NCBI GenBank assembly: GCA_947503525.1
Contig: CANNEA010000011.1
Span: 1-64,000, forward strand
Source: an uncultured Carboxylicivirga sp.
GTDB lineage: Bacteria > Bacteroidota > Bacteroidia > Bacteroidales > Marinilabiliaceae
Direction of reading: 5' to 3'
Length of the DNA: 64,000 bases
The notes under the pieces are model-generated. The model did not search any database. It worked only from the letters and a program-made list of their open reading frames with translations, and had not been told where the DNA came from. Positions 32,780 through 43,439 of the stretch are shown here, one piece after another (position 1 is the first letter of the stretch; each line of letters starts with the position of its first letter). Made by a program: the position numbers and the translations under genes.

Positions 32780-35700
32780 TTAAAAGTTTACATTAATACC
32801 AAATGATACGGTACGAATAGGTGAATAAGCATTATCATTCACACCACTAAGAGTTTGCTGCGGATCCAAACCTTTCTTATAAGAAAATAAATGCACATTA
32901 TCAGCAGCAGCAAAAATTCTTGCGCTTTCAAACCCTACTCTATTCATCCATACTTTTGGCAAATTATATCCCAAAGAAATGTTCTTAATATTTAAATATG
33001 ATGCATCTTTCAAGAAGCGAGTTGAACGTGAAGCTGCATTTTGATCACCATCAAAACGAGGAACATCTGTATTCGTATTATCAGGCGTCCATCTGTTTAA
33101 CATATCAACGTGTAAATGCTCACCCCATTCACCACCATGCATTAAACCACCATAACTACCATCGTACACTTTTCCTCCTGAGGAGAAAGTAAGTAATACT
33201 GAAAGATCAATATTCTTATAACGGAAACTGTTAGTCAAACCACCCGTAAAATCAGGGAATGCAGAACCAACATAGTATCTGTCGGCTTCATCATACTCTT
33301 CAGTTTTTAAACGAACTCCCGTCTTTACAGGATCCCCATTATCATCATATACAGGATCGCCATTACCATCAGTCTCAATCTCATCATAATACCACTGCGC
33401 CTTACCATTTTCTGAGTTTACACCAGCATAATCCTGAATATAGAAATCATAAATAGATCGTCCAACTTCCCATTTCTTCGTTCCACTAATAATTTCTTCT
33501 TGTGGAAGTTCAGTGATCTCATTCTTAATCTTGGTAATATTAAAGTTCAAATCCCATGTGAAATTTGTATTTCTAATAATTCCAGCATTAATTTCGATTT
33601 CAATACCAGTATTATTTATTTTACCAACATTAGCATCAATACTAGTAAAACCAGTAGAAGCGGCTAATGGTTTAGCCATTAACAAATCAATATTTTCACG
33701 CTTAAAGAATTCAACATTTAAACCAAAACGATTCAAGAAAGTAGCGTCAATACCTATATTGGAATTTAAGTTAGTTTCCCATGTCAAATTAGGAGTTGGG
33801 AGACGACTTGCAACCAAACCAGGACGAGTAATATTATTCCAGCCGGTTTCATATAATGCAGGATAGGCATATAAGCTTCCTATAAATTCGTTACCTACAG
33901 AACCAATACTTGCCTTTAGACGAAGGTTAGTCAACCAGCTTGCCGAAGACATAAATTCTTCTTCAGAAATTCGCCAAGAACCACCAACAGACCAGAAGTT
34001 ACCCCAGCGATAATCAGGGTGGAATCGCGAACTTCCATCAGTACGGAAACTTGCCGATGCATAATATTTACCGGCGAAATCGTAGTTCACACGTGAAAAG
34101 AAACTTTCCAGACGGTGATTGTCTTCATAAGAACCAGAACCTTCAGGTGTTGCCGCTGCATCTAATTCAACCAAACCTTCAAATGGGAAACCAGTACGTG
34201 TTGCGTTTAGGTAATTATATTTAAACATATAATTCTCATGTCCTAATAACACATCCACATTATGCTGACCAATTGTCTTAGCATAAGTCAATAATTGGTT
34301 AAATGTTGCAGTAAAATTACGCCCGGTAGTTCTTGTCGAACGACCTCCAAATGCCTCAGCATCACCGTACTTTTGATTTTGATGTCTTAGTGTACTTAAC
34401 AGATAATAATCTACACTTCCATTTAATGCCAATTTAAAATCTTTTAGGAATTTAATATCAACACCACCTCTTGCACTCGCAACGTCACGCGTATTTGATC
34501 GAGTATCTAAGTTAATAACACCAAGTGGGTTAGAGTTAGATCCATAAGGACGAGCTCTTTCGAATGTTACATCACCATTACTGTCATACTCACGGTATGA
34601 ACCATAATCGTATTGTCTGTTACCTTGACCATCTAAAATCAATTGACCAGCACTATCATGCATAAATACAGGATAAATAGGTCCTATAAAACGAGAGAAC
34701 ATAAATACGTTCACATATGATCCACCAGAAGAATTCGGGAAGTTCTGCTCTGAAGTAGAACCAGACATATTCATACGAACAGTAATCCAATCGCGCAATT
34801 CACTTTCAGCACTAACACGAGCAGAATAACGCTTAAAGTTAGATGCTGTAACAATACCGTCAGAATTTAAGTAACCTCCGGAAATAAAATATTTCGTTTT
34901 ATCAGTTCCACCGCTAGCGCTTAAAACATAATCCTGGCGAATACCAGTCTGAATTAATTCATTAGACCAATCTCCAGACCACATGGCATTACCACCAGTA
35001 AACTTGCCGGTAGTTGGATCAACATACTGATTTGATGGCTTATCATACATATTGTAGTTACCTAATGAAGGCACTAAGTTATCACTAGCCATTTGACGTA
35101 ATTCACCATCACTCAAGCCCCAACCTTCTGAAGCATTAAGATCTATGTTGTTATTATAATTACGCTCCCAGAACATTTCATAATATTGCTCAGGAGAAAC
35201 ACGGTCATATTCTGGTACGCCACGCTCAGAAACACCATAAGTTGCTTTAAAAGTGATTTTTGAAGTTCCTGCCTTACCTCTCTTAGTTGTAATCATTATT
35301 ACACCGTTAGAAGCGCGAGAACCATATAGCGCAGTTGCATTAGCATCTTTAAGCACTGTAAAATTCTCAATATCATCAGGGTGAATGGAGTTAATGTTTC
35401 CACCAAATGGGAATCCATCAACAACAATTAAAGGGTCAGCATCCTGAAAACTACCAATACCGCGAATACGAATAGTAGCATTTTCTCCCGGCTGACCAGA
35501 AGTACTTTTAACCTGAACACCAGTTGCCAGTCCTTCAAGAGCTTGGGTAACCGATTCAACCTGTCTTTTCTGAAGGTCATCTGCTTTAACAACAGACGCA
35601 GACCCTGTAAAAGAAGATTTCTTAGAAGTACCATATGCCACTACAATCACTTCATCAATATCCTCAGCATCACTTTGCAATACAGCGTTAATAGTTGTTT

Positions 35701-35965
35701 GACCAGCAATCACAATTTCTTGAGTGGTCATACCAACAAATGAGAACACTAAAGTAGTAGCATCATTTGGAACAGATAGATTATAGGCTCCATCAGGTCG
35801 TGTGACCGTACCTATTGTTGTTCCTTTTACAAATACTGATACACCAGGTATAGGACTACCATCGCTTGCATCAGTCACAGTTCCGGTTATATTTGTGGTT
35901 TGAGCCATTAAAGCCTGCAAACCAACAATAACCATAAACGAAAGTGCTAAAAGTACTTTCTTCAT
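32780..35965 (-). CDS. SusC/RagA-family TonB-linked outer-membrane protein
   Basis: The 1061-residue protein has a signal peptide (about 1-21), a carboxypeptidase-like domain (ITGTVTDASDGSPIPGVSVFVKGT, about 25-100), the EVIVVAYG SusC linker motif (about 105-112), a plug with ATIRIRGIGSFQDADPLIVVDGFPF and TALYGSRASNGVIMITTK, and a long barrel ending TVSFGINVNF. It imports a large substrate with the downstream SusD lipoprotein, energised by TonB. Length is typical. A TATTTTTG -7-like element lies at 36016-36023 on the minus strand, without a good -33. Confidence 0.94.
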   Translation of the reverse strand: MKKVLLALSFMVIVGLQALMAQTTNITGTVTDASDGSPIPGVSVFVKGTTIGTVTRPDGAYNLSVPNDATTLVFSFVGMTTQEIVIAGQTTINAVLQSDAEDIDEVIVVAYGTSKKSSFTGSASVVKADDLQKRQVESVTQALEGLATGVQVKSTSGQPGENATIRIRGIGSFQDADPLIVVDGFPFGGNINSIHPDDIENFTVLKDANATALYGSRASNGVIMITTKRGKAGTSKITFKATYGVSERGVPEYDRVSPEQYYEMFWERNYNNNIDLNASEGWGLSDGELRQMASDNLVPSLGNYNMYDKPSNQYVDPTTGKFTGGNAMWSGDWSNELIQTGIRQDYVLSASGGTDKTKYFISGGYLNSDGIVTASNFKRYSARVSAESELRDWITVRMNMSGSTSEQNFPNSSGGSYVNVFMFSRFIGPIYPVFMHDSAGQLILDGQGNRQYDYGSYREYDSNGDVTFERARPYGSNSNPLGVINLDTRSNTRDVASARGGVDIKFLKDFKLALNGSVDYYLLSTLRHQNQKYGDAEAFGGRSTRTTGRNFTATFNQLLTYAKTIGQHNVDVLLGHENYMFKYNYLNATRTGFPFEGLVELDAAATPEGSGSYEDNHRLESFFSRVNYDFAGKYYASASFRTDGSSRFHPDYRWGNFWSVGGSWRISEEEFMSSASWLTNLRLKASIGSVGNEFIGSLYAYPALYETGWNNITRPGLVASRLPTPNLTWETNLNSNIGIDATFLNRFGLNVEFFKRENIDLLMAKPLAASTGFTSIDANVGKINNTGIEIEINAGIIRNTNFTWDLNFNITKIKNEITELPQEEIISGTKKWEVGRSIYDFYIQDYAGVNSENGKAQWYYDEIETDGNGDPVYDDNGDPVKTGVRLKTEEYDEADRYYVGSAFPDFTGGLTNSFRYKNIDLSVLLTFSSGGKVYDGSYGGLMHGGEWGEHLHVDMLNRWTPDNTNTDVPRFDGDQNAASRSTRFLKDASYLNIKNISLGYNLPKVWMNRVGFESARIFAAADNVHLFSYKKGLDPQQTLSGVNDNAYSPIRTVSFGINVNF

Positions 35966-36298
35966 AGACTAAAGGTTTAAATTAATAAATAGGACAATTA
36001 TTCAATTTTCGTCTTCAAAAATAACAATACTTGTATGAATTTAAAACTTTTTAACATCTTTTTTGATTGTCATTAGACTAAGTTGTCGAATAATAGGTTT
36101 TGCTTTCTATTTTTATGGGAAAACGCAGGGAATGATTACAAATCATCATCTATGACTTATGTATAATACATTTTTTAACATTTCAAGCTTTATTATTGTA
36201 TCTCGTCATAATATTGATAAACCTCGATAATTATCATTTATATTTATTCTGATGCTTATTGAATGATTCTTATTATTTTCAAACCCAAAAGACACAAC
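35966..36298. other. Divergent intergenic region between susC-type and transglutaminase genes
   Basis: The region is very AT-rich. It holds the -7-like element noted for the SusC gene and a small dyad ATGATT-N3-AATCAT (36132-36146). I see no ORF, terminator or RNA structure. Confidence 0.4.
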
Positions 36299-37489
36299 AT
36301 GAAGCCACAACAAATCCTTACTCTTTGCTTTATTCTCATCCTTTCATCGTGCAGTAAATACAATGGAATACCGGAAGAATATCATTCTAAGATTGATCAG
36401 GCTTTAATGAAGGCCGATAAAAACCAATCAGAAATCCTAATTGCTCTTAAAAAATCACCAGAACATACTAAGGAAGGTATGGCATATATAATTAGCTATA
36501 TGCCAGATCAAGATCTAAAAACTTTAACATCGGAATTCCTATTGACGAATGCAGCAATCGCCTATGAGGCTAAAGAAAAATACCCATGGGCGAAATCAAT
36601 ACCAGATAGTGTTTTTTATAATGAAATTTTGCCATATGCAAGCCTAAATGAAAAACGTGATGATTGGCGAAAAGATTTTCACAATCGCTTTTCGAAATAC
36701 GTGGAGCAATGCACTGATATAAGAAGCGCAATTGATTCAGTAAACAAAAATATTCGAGATGAGCTATATGTAGATTATAATACCAAAAGAAAGAAGCCTG
36801 ATCAAAGACCGTACGAATCAATTGATCAAGGAATGGCATCTTGTAGTGGTTTGTCTATCTTATTAACAGATGCATTCAGATCGGTAGGCATTCCATCCAG
36901 AATTGCAGGAACACCTAACTGGCATGACAAAAGGGGCAATCATAACTGGTGTGAAGTATGGATTGATGGAAAATGGTACTTCACCGAATATTATCCCAGC
37001 GGTTTGAATCAGGGATGGTTTTTAGCAGATGCGGGAAAAGCAATTCCCGACAATCCGGAACATGCGATATATGCCAGCTCGTACAAACCAACAGGTATCC
37101 ACTTTCCATTGGTTTGGGATGAAAGTATTAAATACGTGCCTGCACATAATGTATCGGAACGCTATATAAATATATACAGGGAGCAAGAAAAAGCTAAAGA
37201 GGTTGCTAAAACACACGTATTGGTTAAAGTAATGATGTTTACCGAAAACGTATGTTCTTTCCAGGGAAACGATCGAGTCGCAACTAATGTCGACGTATTT
37301 TGTGGAAAAGATCAAGTTGGCGGAGGCAAAACCGCAGGCCCTACGCAAGACATGAATGACGTTCTCGAACTGCTACTTGAAAAGGATAAAGATTATACAT
37401 TTAACTATTTAAACGAAAGTGGAAAGTTTAAATCCATTACCTATAAGATTGGCAGTGATAGTGAAATCGTGAAGCTATTTTACAGGTAA
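36299..37489 (+). CDS. Transglutaminase-like lipoprotein
   Basis: The start MKPQQILTLCF (36299) is preferred over the upstream ATG at 36263, because it gives a proper lipoprotein signal (LILSSCSKYNG). The 396-residue protein has a transglutaminase-like core at about 165-240. The catalytic Cys is in SCSG, His in RGNHNWCEVW, and the third acidic position in FTEYYPSG (Glu where Asp is usual). The C-terminal 90 residues look like a beta-sandwich. Such envelope proteins are usually proteases or peptide-modifying enzymes and seldom true crosslinkers. It is the first of several peptide-flavoured genes and is convergent with the AbgT gene (9-bp gap). Confidence 0.82.
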   Translation: MKPQQILTLCFILILSSCSKYNGIPEEYHSKIDQALMKADKNQSEILIALKKSPEHTKEGMAYIISYMPDQDLKTLTSEFLLTNAAIAYEAKEKYPWAKSIPDSVFYNEILPYASLNEKRDDWRKDFHNRFSKYVEQCTDIRSAIDSVNKNIRDELYVDYNTKRKKPDQRPYESIDQGMASCSGLSILLTDAFRSVGIPSRIAGTPNWHDKRGNHNWCEVWIDGKWYFTEYYPSGLNQGWFLADAGKAIPDNPEHAIYASSYKPTGIHFPLVWDESIKYVPAHNVSERYINIYREQEKAKEVAKTHVLVKVMMFTENVCSFQGNDRVATNVDVFCGKDQVGGGKTAGPTQDMNDVLELLLEKDKDYTFNYLNESGKFKSITYKIGSDSEIVKLFYR

Positions 37490-37498
37490 TTTTTTTCT

Positions 37499-39061
37499 TT
37501 ATACACTATAATATAATCCACCAGTTGGTCCAAGTGGAAGCCCGGTGAAAAGCCATAAGGCCAATAACAATATCCATACAAATAAGAAACTCATTGAATA
37601 AGGTAGCATTGTTGAAATAATGGTACCTATTCCTGCCTTCTCATCGTATTTTTGAAAGTATACAATTATTAATGCGAAAAAACTCATCATTGGTGAAATG
37701 ATATTTGTAGCACTATCACCAATGCGATACACGACTTGCGTTAATTCAGGAGAGTATCCTAACATCATAAACATTGGAACAAACACAGGCGCTAAGAGGG
37801 CCCATTTTGCTGAAGCACTGCCCATAACCAGATTAATCATTCCACAAAACAGAGCAAACATTAGCATTAAAGGAATAACACCCAAATCCATAGAGTTTAT
37901 CACATTTGCACCATTAACCGCCAATACCAGTCCCAGATTACTCCAATTAAAATAATATACAAATTGAGAAGCAAAAAAGACCAAAACCAGATAGGTTCCC
38001 AGCGACTTTGCCGATTCGCCCATAGCCCCCATCACATCCTTATCGGTCTTAAATTCACCTGTTATCATTCCATAAACAATCCCACAAGATCCTGCCCATA
38101 AAAACAAAACAGCCACAACTCCTTTTAAAAGAGGCGATGTTAGCATAGAACCATCTTCACCCCTAAGAAAACCCTCTTCCGGAATCAAACCCCACAATAT
38201 CAAAGCTAAAAATACAGCAGAGACAACTCCAACCCATAAGAGACCTTTCTTTTCTTTTGAATTAAGCTTATCAACCTTTAGATCTTCCTCATTAACCTCT
38301 CCTTTATACTCGCCAAATCTTGGAGCTATAATCTTCTCTGTCACCCACGTTCCAACTCCTGCAACCAGAAAGGTGGAAACCACCATAAAATAATAATTGG
38401 ATATGGGATTAACCGTATAGGTTTTGTCAACTATACGAGCCGCCTCTTCAGTTAAGCCGGCCAATAGCGGGTCTATGGTTCCAATAATCAAGTTGGCACT
38501 ATAGCCTCCTGACACTCCTGCAAATGCTGCTGCCATGCCCACTATAGGATGTCGGCGAGCCATTAAAAATATGACTCCTCCAAGTGGGACCAAAAGCACA
38601 TAGCCAACACTTGATGCGATATTTGATAGTATCCCTGCAAAAACAATAACAAAAGTCAACAAACGAGGTGGAGCGGCCATAACTAATTTGCGAATCATGG
38701 CACCAATTAATCCTGATTTTTCAGCCAGACCTATTCCCAACATTGCCACAACAACAATTCCCATTGGGGCAAAGGAGGTGAAATTCTTGACCATCTCGGT
38801 TAATATTCTCCGCAAGCCTTCTACAGAAAGTAAATTGACAACTTCTATTTCATAACCTTCTGAAGGGTGAACCGCTGAAGTACCAATCCATGAAAACACT
38901 CCGGATAATAGTAGAACTAAAACAGCAAAAATCGCAAACAACAATGCCGGATGGGGCAAAACATTACCAACACGTTCAACACCATTTAAAAAAACATCTA
39001 TGTATGATTTTCTTTTTGCTGATTTTTTAACATCCATTCCGTCAGTTCTTTTATTATTCAA
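37499..39061 (-). CDS. AbgT-family transporter
   Basis: The 520-residue inner-membrane protein has about 11-13 transmembrane helices. The start region SYIDVFLNGVERVGNVLPHPALLFAIFA and the two conserved core segments (GIVVVAMLGIGLAEKSGLIGAMIR; SASAKWALLAPVFVPMFM followed by GDSATNIISPMM) are those of AbgT/MtrF proteins. Members import p-aminobenzoyl-glutamate or export sulfonamides with the proton gradient. The start could be MDVKKSAK eight codons later. No abgAB hydrolase is adjacent, though a PepD dipeptidase lies 2 kb upstream. Confidence 0.9.
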   Translation of the reverse strand: MNNKRTDGMDVKKSAKRKSYIDVFLNGVERVGNVLPHPALLFAIFAVLVLLLSGVFSWIGTSAVHPSEGYEIEVVNLLSVEGLRRILTEMVKNFTSFAPMGIVVVAMLGIGLAEKSGLIGAMIRKLVMAAPPRLLTFVIVFAGILSNIASSVGYVLLVPLGGVIFLMARRHPIVGMAAAFAGVSGGYSANLIIGTIDPLLAGLTEEAARIVDKTYTVNPISNYYFMVVSTFLVAGVGTWVTEKIIAPRFGEYKGEVNEEDLKVDKLNSKEKKGLLWVGVVSAVFLALILWGLIPEEGFLRGEDGSMLTSPLLKGVVAVLFLWAGSCGIVYGMITGEFKTDKDVMGAMGESAKSLGTYLVLVFFASQFVYYFNWSNLGLVLAVNGANVINSMDLGVIPLMLMFALFCGMINLVMGSASAKWALLAPVFVPMFMMLGYSPELTQVVYRIGDSATNIISPMMSFFALIIVYFQKYDEKAGIGTIISTMLPYSMSFLFVWILLLALWLFTGLPLGPTGGLYYSV

Positions 39062-39140
39062 TCAACGAAAATATATAAAATCCTTATGTGGAATTCCAAC
39101 ATTTATCATTATTAATGGGTATTTAAATCATGGCATAAAA

Positions 39141-39167
39141 AAACAGCCACCCAAGGAGCAGCTGTTT
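39141..39167 (-). terminator. Terminator of the MFS transporter gene
   Basis: AAACAGC (39141-39147) pairs with GCTGTTT (39161-39167); a T7 tract follows in the minus direction. It lies 24 bp past the stop. Confidence 0.75.
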
Positions 39168-39191
39168 AAATATTTTTAGAACGAATAATCT

Positions 39192-40751
39192 CTATGCATT
39201 TGATGCATTTTCAAGACCATAACCATATTTCTTATCAGACTGCTTAAGTTTAAAAGATAAGAATATAGAGATAACTCCACACCCCACCAAAACAAGAATT
39301 GGTACAGTGTAATCGTAAACCGCATTACCAGCCTCAATGGCCTCCAATTGATCTTTATTTACGAATTTCAGTAACGCTCCGATTCCCCAGAAAAACAGAC
39401 CAAGCCCCCAATTTTGAAGAGTAAACATTGAAGCATAAGCTGTTCCCAGACGGTTCTCTGGAATTATTTTAGCAACTGATGGCCACATCGCAGCAGGAAC
39501 TAATGAGAATGCAACACCCAAACTAACTAGTCCGAAATAGGCAATAACTACATTATTTAATACAGACAACGAGACGTGAGCAAAAATCAGCAGTAAGGAT
39601 CCAAGAATCATTAACGATGCTGCCTTACCCTTTTTATCTACCAGGTTACCAAATATTGGTGTAAAAATGATTGTTCCTAATGGAATCAGACTAGCTGTTT
39701 TCGCACCATTATTTAACCATACCCCTAGTATATCTTTCATATAAAAAAGATAGCTTGCAAAGGCCACAACTGATACAATTTTAATCCCTAAAGCAACACT
39801 CTTGCTTTGAACATTATTAGGAACCACCGCAAAGAATATAGCAAACAAGAAAAAGATAATATATACACTTGCTGCTCCAAGGGCTTTACTTCCCCATAAA
39901 ATAACTTCTCCTGAACCCGGTAAATCCTGAGTAAAACCGAACTTATTAATTAACAGATCCGGTGCATACATCATAAAAGGGAAAATGGCCGCATAAAATG
40001 CAACACACAATAATGCGATATATATAAATGAAGTATTCTTAAGCAAGGCTAACAAATCAGAAAACTTAAAATCTTCTGAATCATCTTTATCTTTTACTCC
40101 ATCAATAGCTGCTTGTTGCTTGTCAATCTTTATATCAAAAACAGTGTAGACCAAAAATAAAATCAGCGCTAAACCGATTAGTGATGCTGCAAATGTTACC
40201 GCAGGCGCTACACTTCCTCCTCCAATATCTAATGACAAGGCCGTTCCCATTGCCGAACCTAATCGACCAAAGCCCATATTTATGGCCATGGCGAGTGCTA
40301 ACTCGTAGCCTTTAAACCATTTCACTATTGTCCTGGTAGCCACCACACACAATACTTCAAGACCTGATCCAAAAAGAACACGCCCTAAAATCATGAAATT
40401 TAGTACAGTTGAATGGTCATCTCCGAACCAACCGGATGCCGCTCCAGCTGTTATAGCACCGCCCAAGGTCGCAATTGCACCGAAAACAATTCCCGCAATA
40501 CGAATACCCCATTTATCCAGCATGATGCCTCCAATGATGATCATACCAAACATATTGGCAAAAGTTGTCATACCAATAATACGACCAAACTCCTCACTAT
40601 CTATACCCATCTCACTCTCCATCAAGCCCTTTAGCCCTGAAAAGAAATCCTGAAACCAATAGGTAGAAAAAGTTAGAGCACTCAATAGAATTAAGGCAGC
40701 CCAGCGCATGGCAGCTGAGTCGCGCAATGTCTTTTGTATTTTTTCTGTCAT
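39192..40751 (-). CDS. MFS transporter, MFSD1-like
   Basis: The 519-residue protein has 12 predicted transmembrane helices of the major facilitator fold, with MRWAALILLSALTFSTYWFQ at helix 1, GGIMLDKWGIRIAG as the loop 2-3 motif A, and GNLVDKKGKAA in the second half. Arrangement and loops recall the MFSD1 group, whose animal member carries dipeptides (recalled, not searched). The gene follows pepD at 61 bp, separated by the pepD terminator, so import and cleavage of dipeptides is a reasonable joint role. Confidence 0.78.
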   Translation of the reverse strand: MTEKIQKTLRDSAAMRWAALILLSALTFSTYWFQDFFSGLKGLMESEMGIDSEEFGRIIGMTTFANMFGMIIIGGIMLDKWGIRIAGIVFGAIATLGGAITAGAASGWFGDDHSTVLNFMILGRVLFGSGLEVLCVVATRTIVKWFKGYELALAMAINMGFGRLGSAMGTALSLDIGGGSVAPAVTFAASLIGLALILFLVYTVFDIKIDKQQAAIDGVKDKDDSEDFKFSDLLALLKNTSFIYIALLCVAFYAAIFPFMMYAPDLLINKFGFTQDLPGSGEVILWGSKALGAASVYIIFFLFAIFFAVVPNNVQSKSVALGIKIVSVVAFASYLFYMKDILGVWLNNGAKTASLIPLGTIIFTPIFGNLVDKKGKAASLMILGSLLLIFAHVSLSVLNNVVIAYFGLVSLGVAFSLVPAAMWPSVAKIIPENRLGTAYASMFTLQNWGLGLFFWGIGALLKFVNKDQLEAIEAGNAVYDYTVPILVLVGCGVISIFLSFKLKQSDKKYGYGLENASNA

Positions 40752-40774
40752 TTTGAATCTAGTTAAATGAAAAA

Positions 40775-40796
40775 GCCGTTGATTAAAACCAACGGC
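40775..40796 (-). terminator. Terminator after pepD, just before the MFS start
   Basis: GCCGTTG (40775-40781) pairs with CAACGGC (40790-40796) and leads into TTTTTC on the minus strand. It stands only 23 bp before the MFS start codon, so MFS expression needs read-through or an internal promoter. Confidence 0.75.
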
Positions 40797-40812
40797 ATAT
40801 GTTATAAGGGTA

Positions 40813-42273
40813 TTATTTTACAGGAATATTCTTTAATGTTTCCACCAGGTAATCCCAAAATTTCTTACATGTTTCAATATTTACCTTTTCATCAGGTGAG
40901 TGAGGGAAACGAATTGTTGGTCCAAAAGAAATCATATCCCAATTAGGATAAGCGCTTCCCAAAATACCACATTCTAATCCAGCATGAATAGCCTTAATTT
41001 CCGGAATTTTACCCCATTTATTATTATAGACTTCTTGCATGGTTTTAAGAATTGGAGAATCCAAATTTGGTTTCCAACCCGGATACTGACCACCAAATTG
41101 AATATCAGCACCAGCCAAGCGAAACACACTTTCCATTTTTGACTCCAGATCGGCAATAGCTGTATTCACAGAACTACGCATTAAGCACTGAACATCAACT
41201 ACTCCATTATTTGACTTTACAATTGCAAGGTTTGTTGATGTTTCAACTAATCCTTCCATATCGGTACTCATTCGCATAACACCATTTGGCGCTGCAATAA
41301 TACCATTAATCATATCATCTTGAGTCACTTCATCAATTAGTGAAGCTGGTAAATCTACTTTCTCAGCAACAAATGATAAGTTCGGCTCAACCTCGCCAAA
41401 CTCAGCTTTATACATATCTTCATACTCTTCCAGGCTATCTGTAAATTCATCTGCCATTCCAGCCGGAACGGTAACTACAGCAAAAGCCTCACGTGGTATA
41501 GCATTACGCAAACTACCACCATCAATTGAAGATAAACGAGTTTCTAAATTAGCAACCGCATACTTTAGGAAACGAAATAATAACAGGTTAGCATTTCCTC
41601 TTCCACGCACGATATCTAATCCGGAGTGACCTCCTTTTAATCCAGTTAATGCCAATTCAAAAGCAACAGATCCTGCAGGTACTTCTTTTTCAGTATAAGA
41701 AAACTTCACATTTGCATCAGAACCTCCAGCACAACCTACATACAATTCACCTTCATCTTCCGAATCCATATTCAAAAGAATATCACCTTCCAACAAACCC
41801 GGTTTTAAGGCATTAGCTCCAGTCATTCCGGCCTCTTCATCCATTGTAATTAAGGCTTCAACCGGACCATGTACTAAATCGTTAGATTGCAAAACAGCCA
41901 TAGCTGCTGCTACTCCAATACCATTATCAGCTCCAAGAGTGGTTCCATTAGCGGTAACCCATCCGTCTTCAATGTATGTCTCTATAGGATCAGTTTCAAA
42001 ATTATGCTCCTTATCACTATTCTTCTGAGGCACCATGTCGATGTGGCTCTGTAGAATTACTCCTTTTCGATCTTCCATACCTGGCGTTGCAGGCTTACGA
42101 ATAATGACATTACCTACTTCATCACGAATAGTTGTTAAACCTAAAGACTTACCAAACTCTTCAATAAAATCAATGGCTTTACCTTCTTTTTTTGATGGGC
42201 GAGGAATTTGAGTCAGTTTATAAAAACTTTCCCACAATCCTTGCGGAGATAACTTTGCAATTTCGTTACTCAT
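40813..42273 (-). CDS. pepD: Aminoacyl-histidine dipeptidase (beta-Ala-His dipeptidase)
   Basis: The 486-residue cytosolic M20C metallopeptidase shows all dizinc features: QSHIDMVPQ (first His/Asp), TLGADNGIGVAAAMA (bridging Asp), TMDEEAGMTGA (catalytic Glu and ligand Glu), NMDSEDEGELYVGCAGG, and the C-terminal His in IRFPHSPDE. It hydrolyses dipeptides, classically Xaa-His including carnosine. It lies 33 bp after the DUF4831 gene and is probably transcribed with it, and is followed by a dipeptide-type MFS transporter. Confidence 0.93.
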   Translation of the reverse strand: MSNEIAKLSPQGLWESFYKLTQIPRPSKKEGKAIDFIEEFGKSLGLTTIRDEVGNVIIRKPATPGMEDRKGVILQSHIDMVPQKNSDKEHNFETDPIETYIEDGWVTANGTTLGADNGIGVAAAMAVLQSNDLVHGPVEALITMDEEAGMTGANALKPGLLEGDILLNMDSEDEGELYVGCAGGSDANVKFSYTEKEVPAGSVAFELALTGLKGGHSGLDIVRGRGNANLLLFRFLKYAVANLETRLSSIDGGSLRNAIPREAFAVVTVPAGMADEFTDSLEEYEDMYKAEFGEVEPNLSFVAEKVDLPASLIDEVTQDDMINGIIAAPNGVMRMSTDMEGLVETSTNLAIVKSNNGVVDVQCLMRSSVNTAIADLESKMESVFRLAGADIQFGGQYPGWKPNLDSPILKTMQEVYNNKWGKIPEIKAIHAGLECGILGSAYPNWDMISFGPTIRFPHSPDEKVNIETCKKFWDYLVETLKNIPVK

Positions 42274-42306
42274 AACTCTCTTATTTATAAGGGGGATTAT
42301 ATAAAA

Positions 42307-43407
42307 TTATTTTCTTTCTATCGATTTCAATGCACCAGTCTTTCTGTCTAACTTAATCGAAACATTATCAGCTTCTAATACTGATGAAGGTAGAGATAAA
42401 ACTTGTCCGTATTGGCCAAGGTACACCTCTTGTTCCTTAATCAACTCATTACGATCAATGAGCTTAATAGTTACTTTACCAGGCCTGCAATAATACAATC
42501 CAGTCCTAAACTCCTCTTTAACAACAGGAAGAGGAGCATCGGGTAACTTAGCTTGTTCTGTAGCTGTTATATCAATATAAACCGGTGCACCACTTACATC
42601 CATTTTATCAACTATTCCTTTTACCGTTGAAAAGCGGAATAATACATCATTATTGGCACTCATATCGTTAGGGTGAATATCAAAAGATTTAGATATCGTA
42701 TACGATTCCTTCTTACCCATAAACAGCTCTAAATATTCAGCCTCCAACTTATTCAACTCATCAACAACAACTTGATAAGATTGACCATCCTTAGGTAAAT
42801 TTTCGTAATCGCTTGCTAAAATTTTAAACCTTCTCTTTCTCAGTTTATAAATAAAATTAGCCGCTTCTTCAGCCATAGCAGCCGTTGAAGTTTTCATTAA
42901 TTGTTTTTCCAAAGTTGGAACAGAATTAAAATTCAGATCTTCAATACCTGGCAATGAATTATAATCATTCTTAACCAGCATTTCATCATTCCTTAACTCT
43001 TGTGGATTGTTTATACCATACAAAATCCCATCATCACTTAAATTAAGAAAAGGCGCAACACTTGGTCCACTATAAGTTATCACATACCGTTTTGAATCAT
43101 CAGGCACACCATAGGTTGAAATATTAATATCCTTAATCTTCCACTCAACCTTATCCTCTGTTATCACATCAGTAACATTTAGCATCTTTTGCGAATAACG
43201 ATAAAATGGACCAACCTTACTTATTGTCTTCTCAACAGTAACATTAATTCGAACTTTGGTTGATGGCAAAGAATATACAAGTGAGTTAGTTGAAGCATTT
43301 GATAGGCTCGAAACCTCTTTTACATTCACTTTAGAAGGAATGGTTTTCTCAACAGCACATGAGGCTAACATTGTGACTGCAACTAGGAAAATCAACGTTG
43401 TCTTCAT
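42307..43407 (-). CDS. DUF4831 family lipoprotein
   Basis: The 366-residue protein has a lipoprotein signal (VTMLASCAVEKT, Cys17) and the features I associate with DUF4831: a Tyr-Ser-Leu-Pro strand start, GPFYRYSQKML, and the GLYYCRPGKVTIKL segment near residue 310. The family is restricted to Bacteroidota and uncharacterised. It heads the probable operon DUF4831-pepD. Its leader has a strong promoter and a terminator-like hairpin. Confidence 0.8.
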   Translation of the reverse strand: MKTTLIFLVAVTMLASCAVEKTIPSKVNVKEVSSLSNASTNSLVYSLPSTKVRINVTVEKTISKVGPFYRYSQKMLNVTDVITEDKVEWKIKDINISTYGVPDDSKRYVITYSGPSVAPFLNLSDDGILYGINNPQELRNDEMLVKNDYNSLPGIEDLNFNSVPTLEKQLMKTSTAAMAEEAANFIYKLRKRRFKILASDYENLPKDGQSYQVVVDELNKLEAEYLELFMGKKESYTISKSFDIHPNDMSANNDVLFRFSTVKGIVDKMDVSGAPVYIDITATEQAKLPDAPLPVVKEEFRTGLYYCRPGKVTIKLIDRNELIKEQEVYLGQYGQVLSLPSSVLEADNVSIKLDRKTGALKSIERK

Positions 43408-43439
43408 TGGTTATATATTTATCAGGTTTTTTTCCTTAA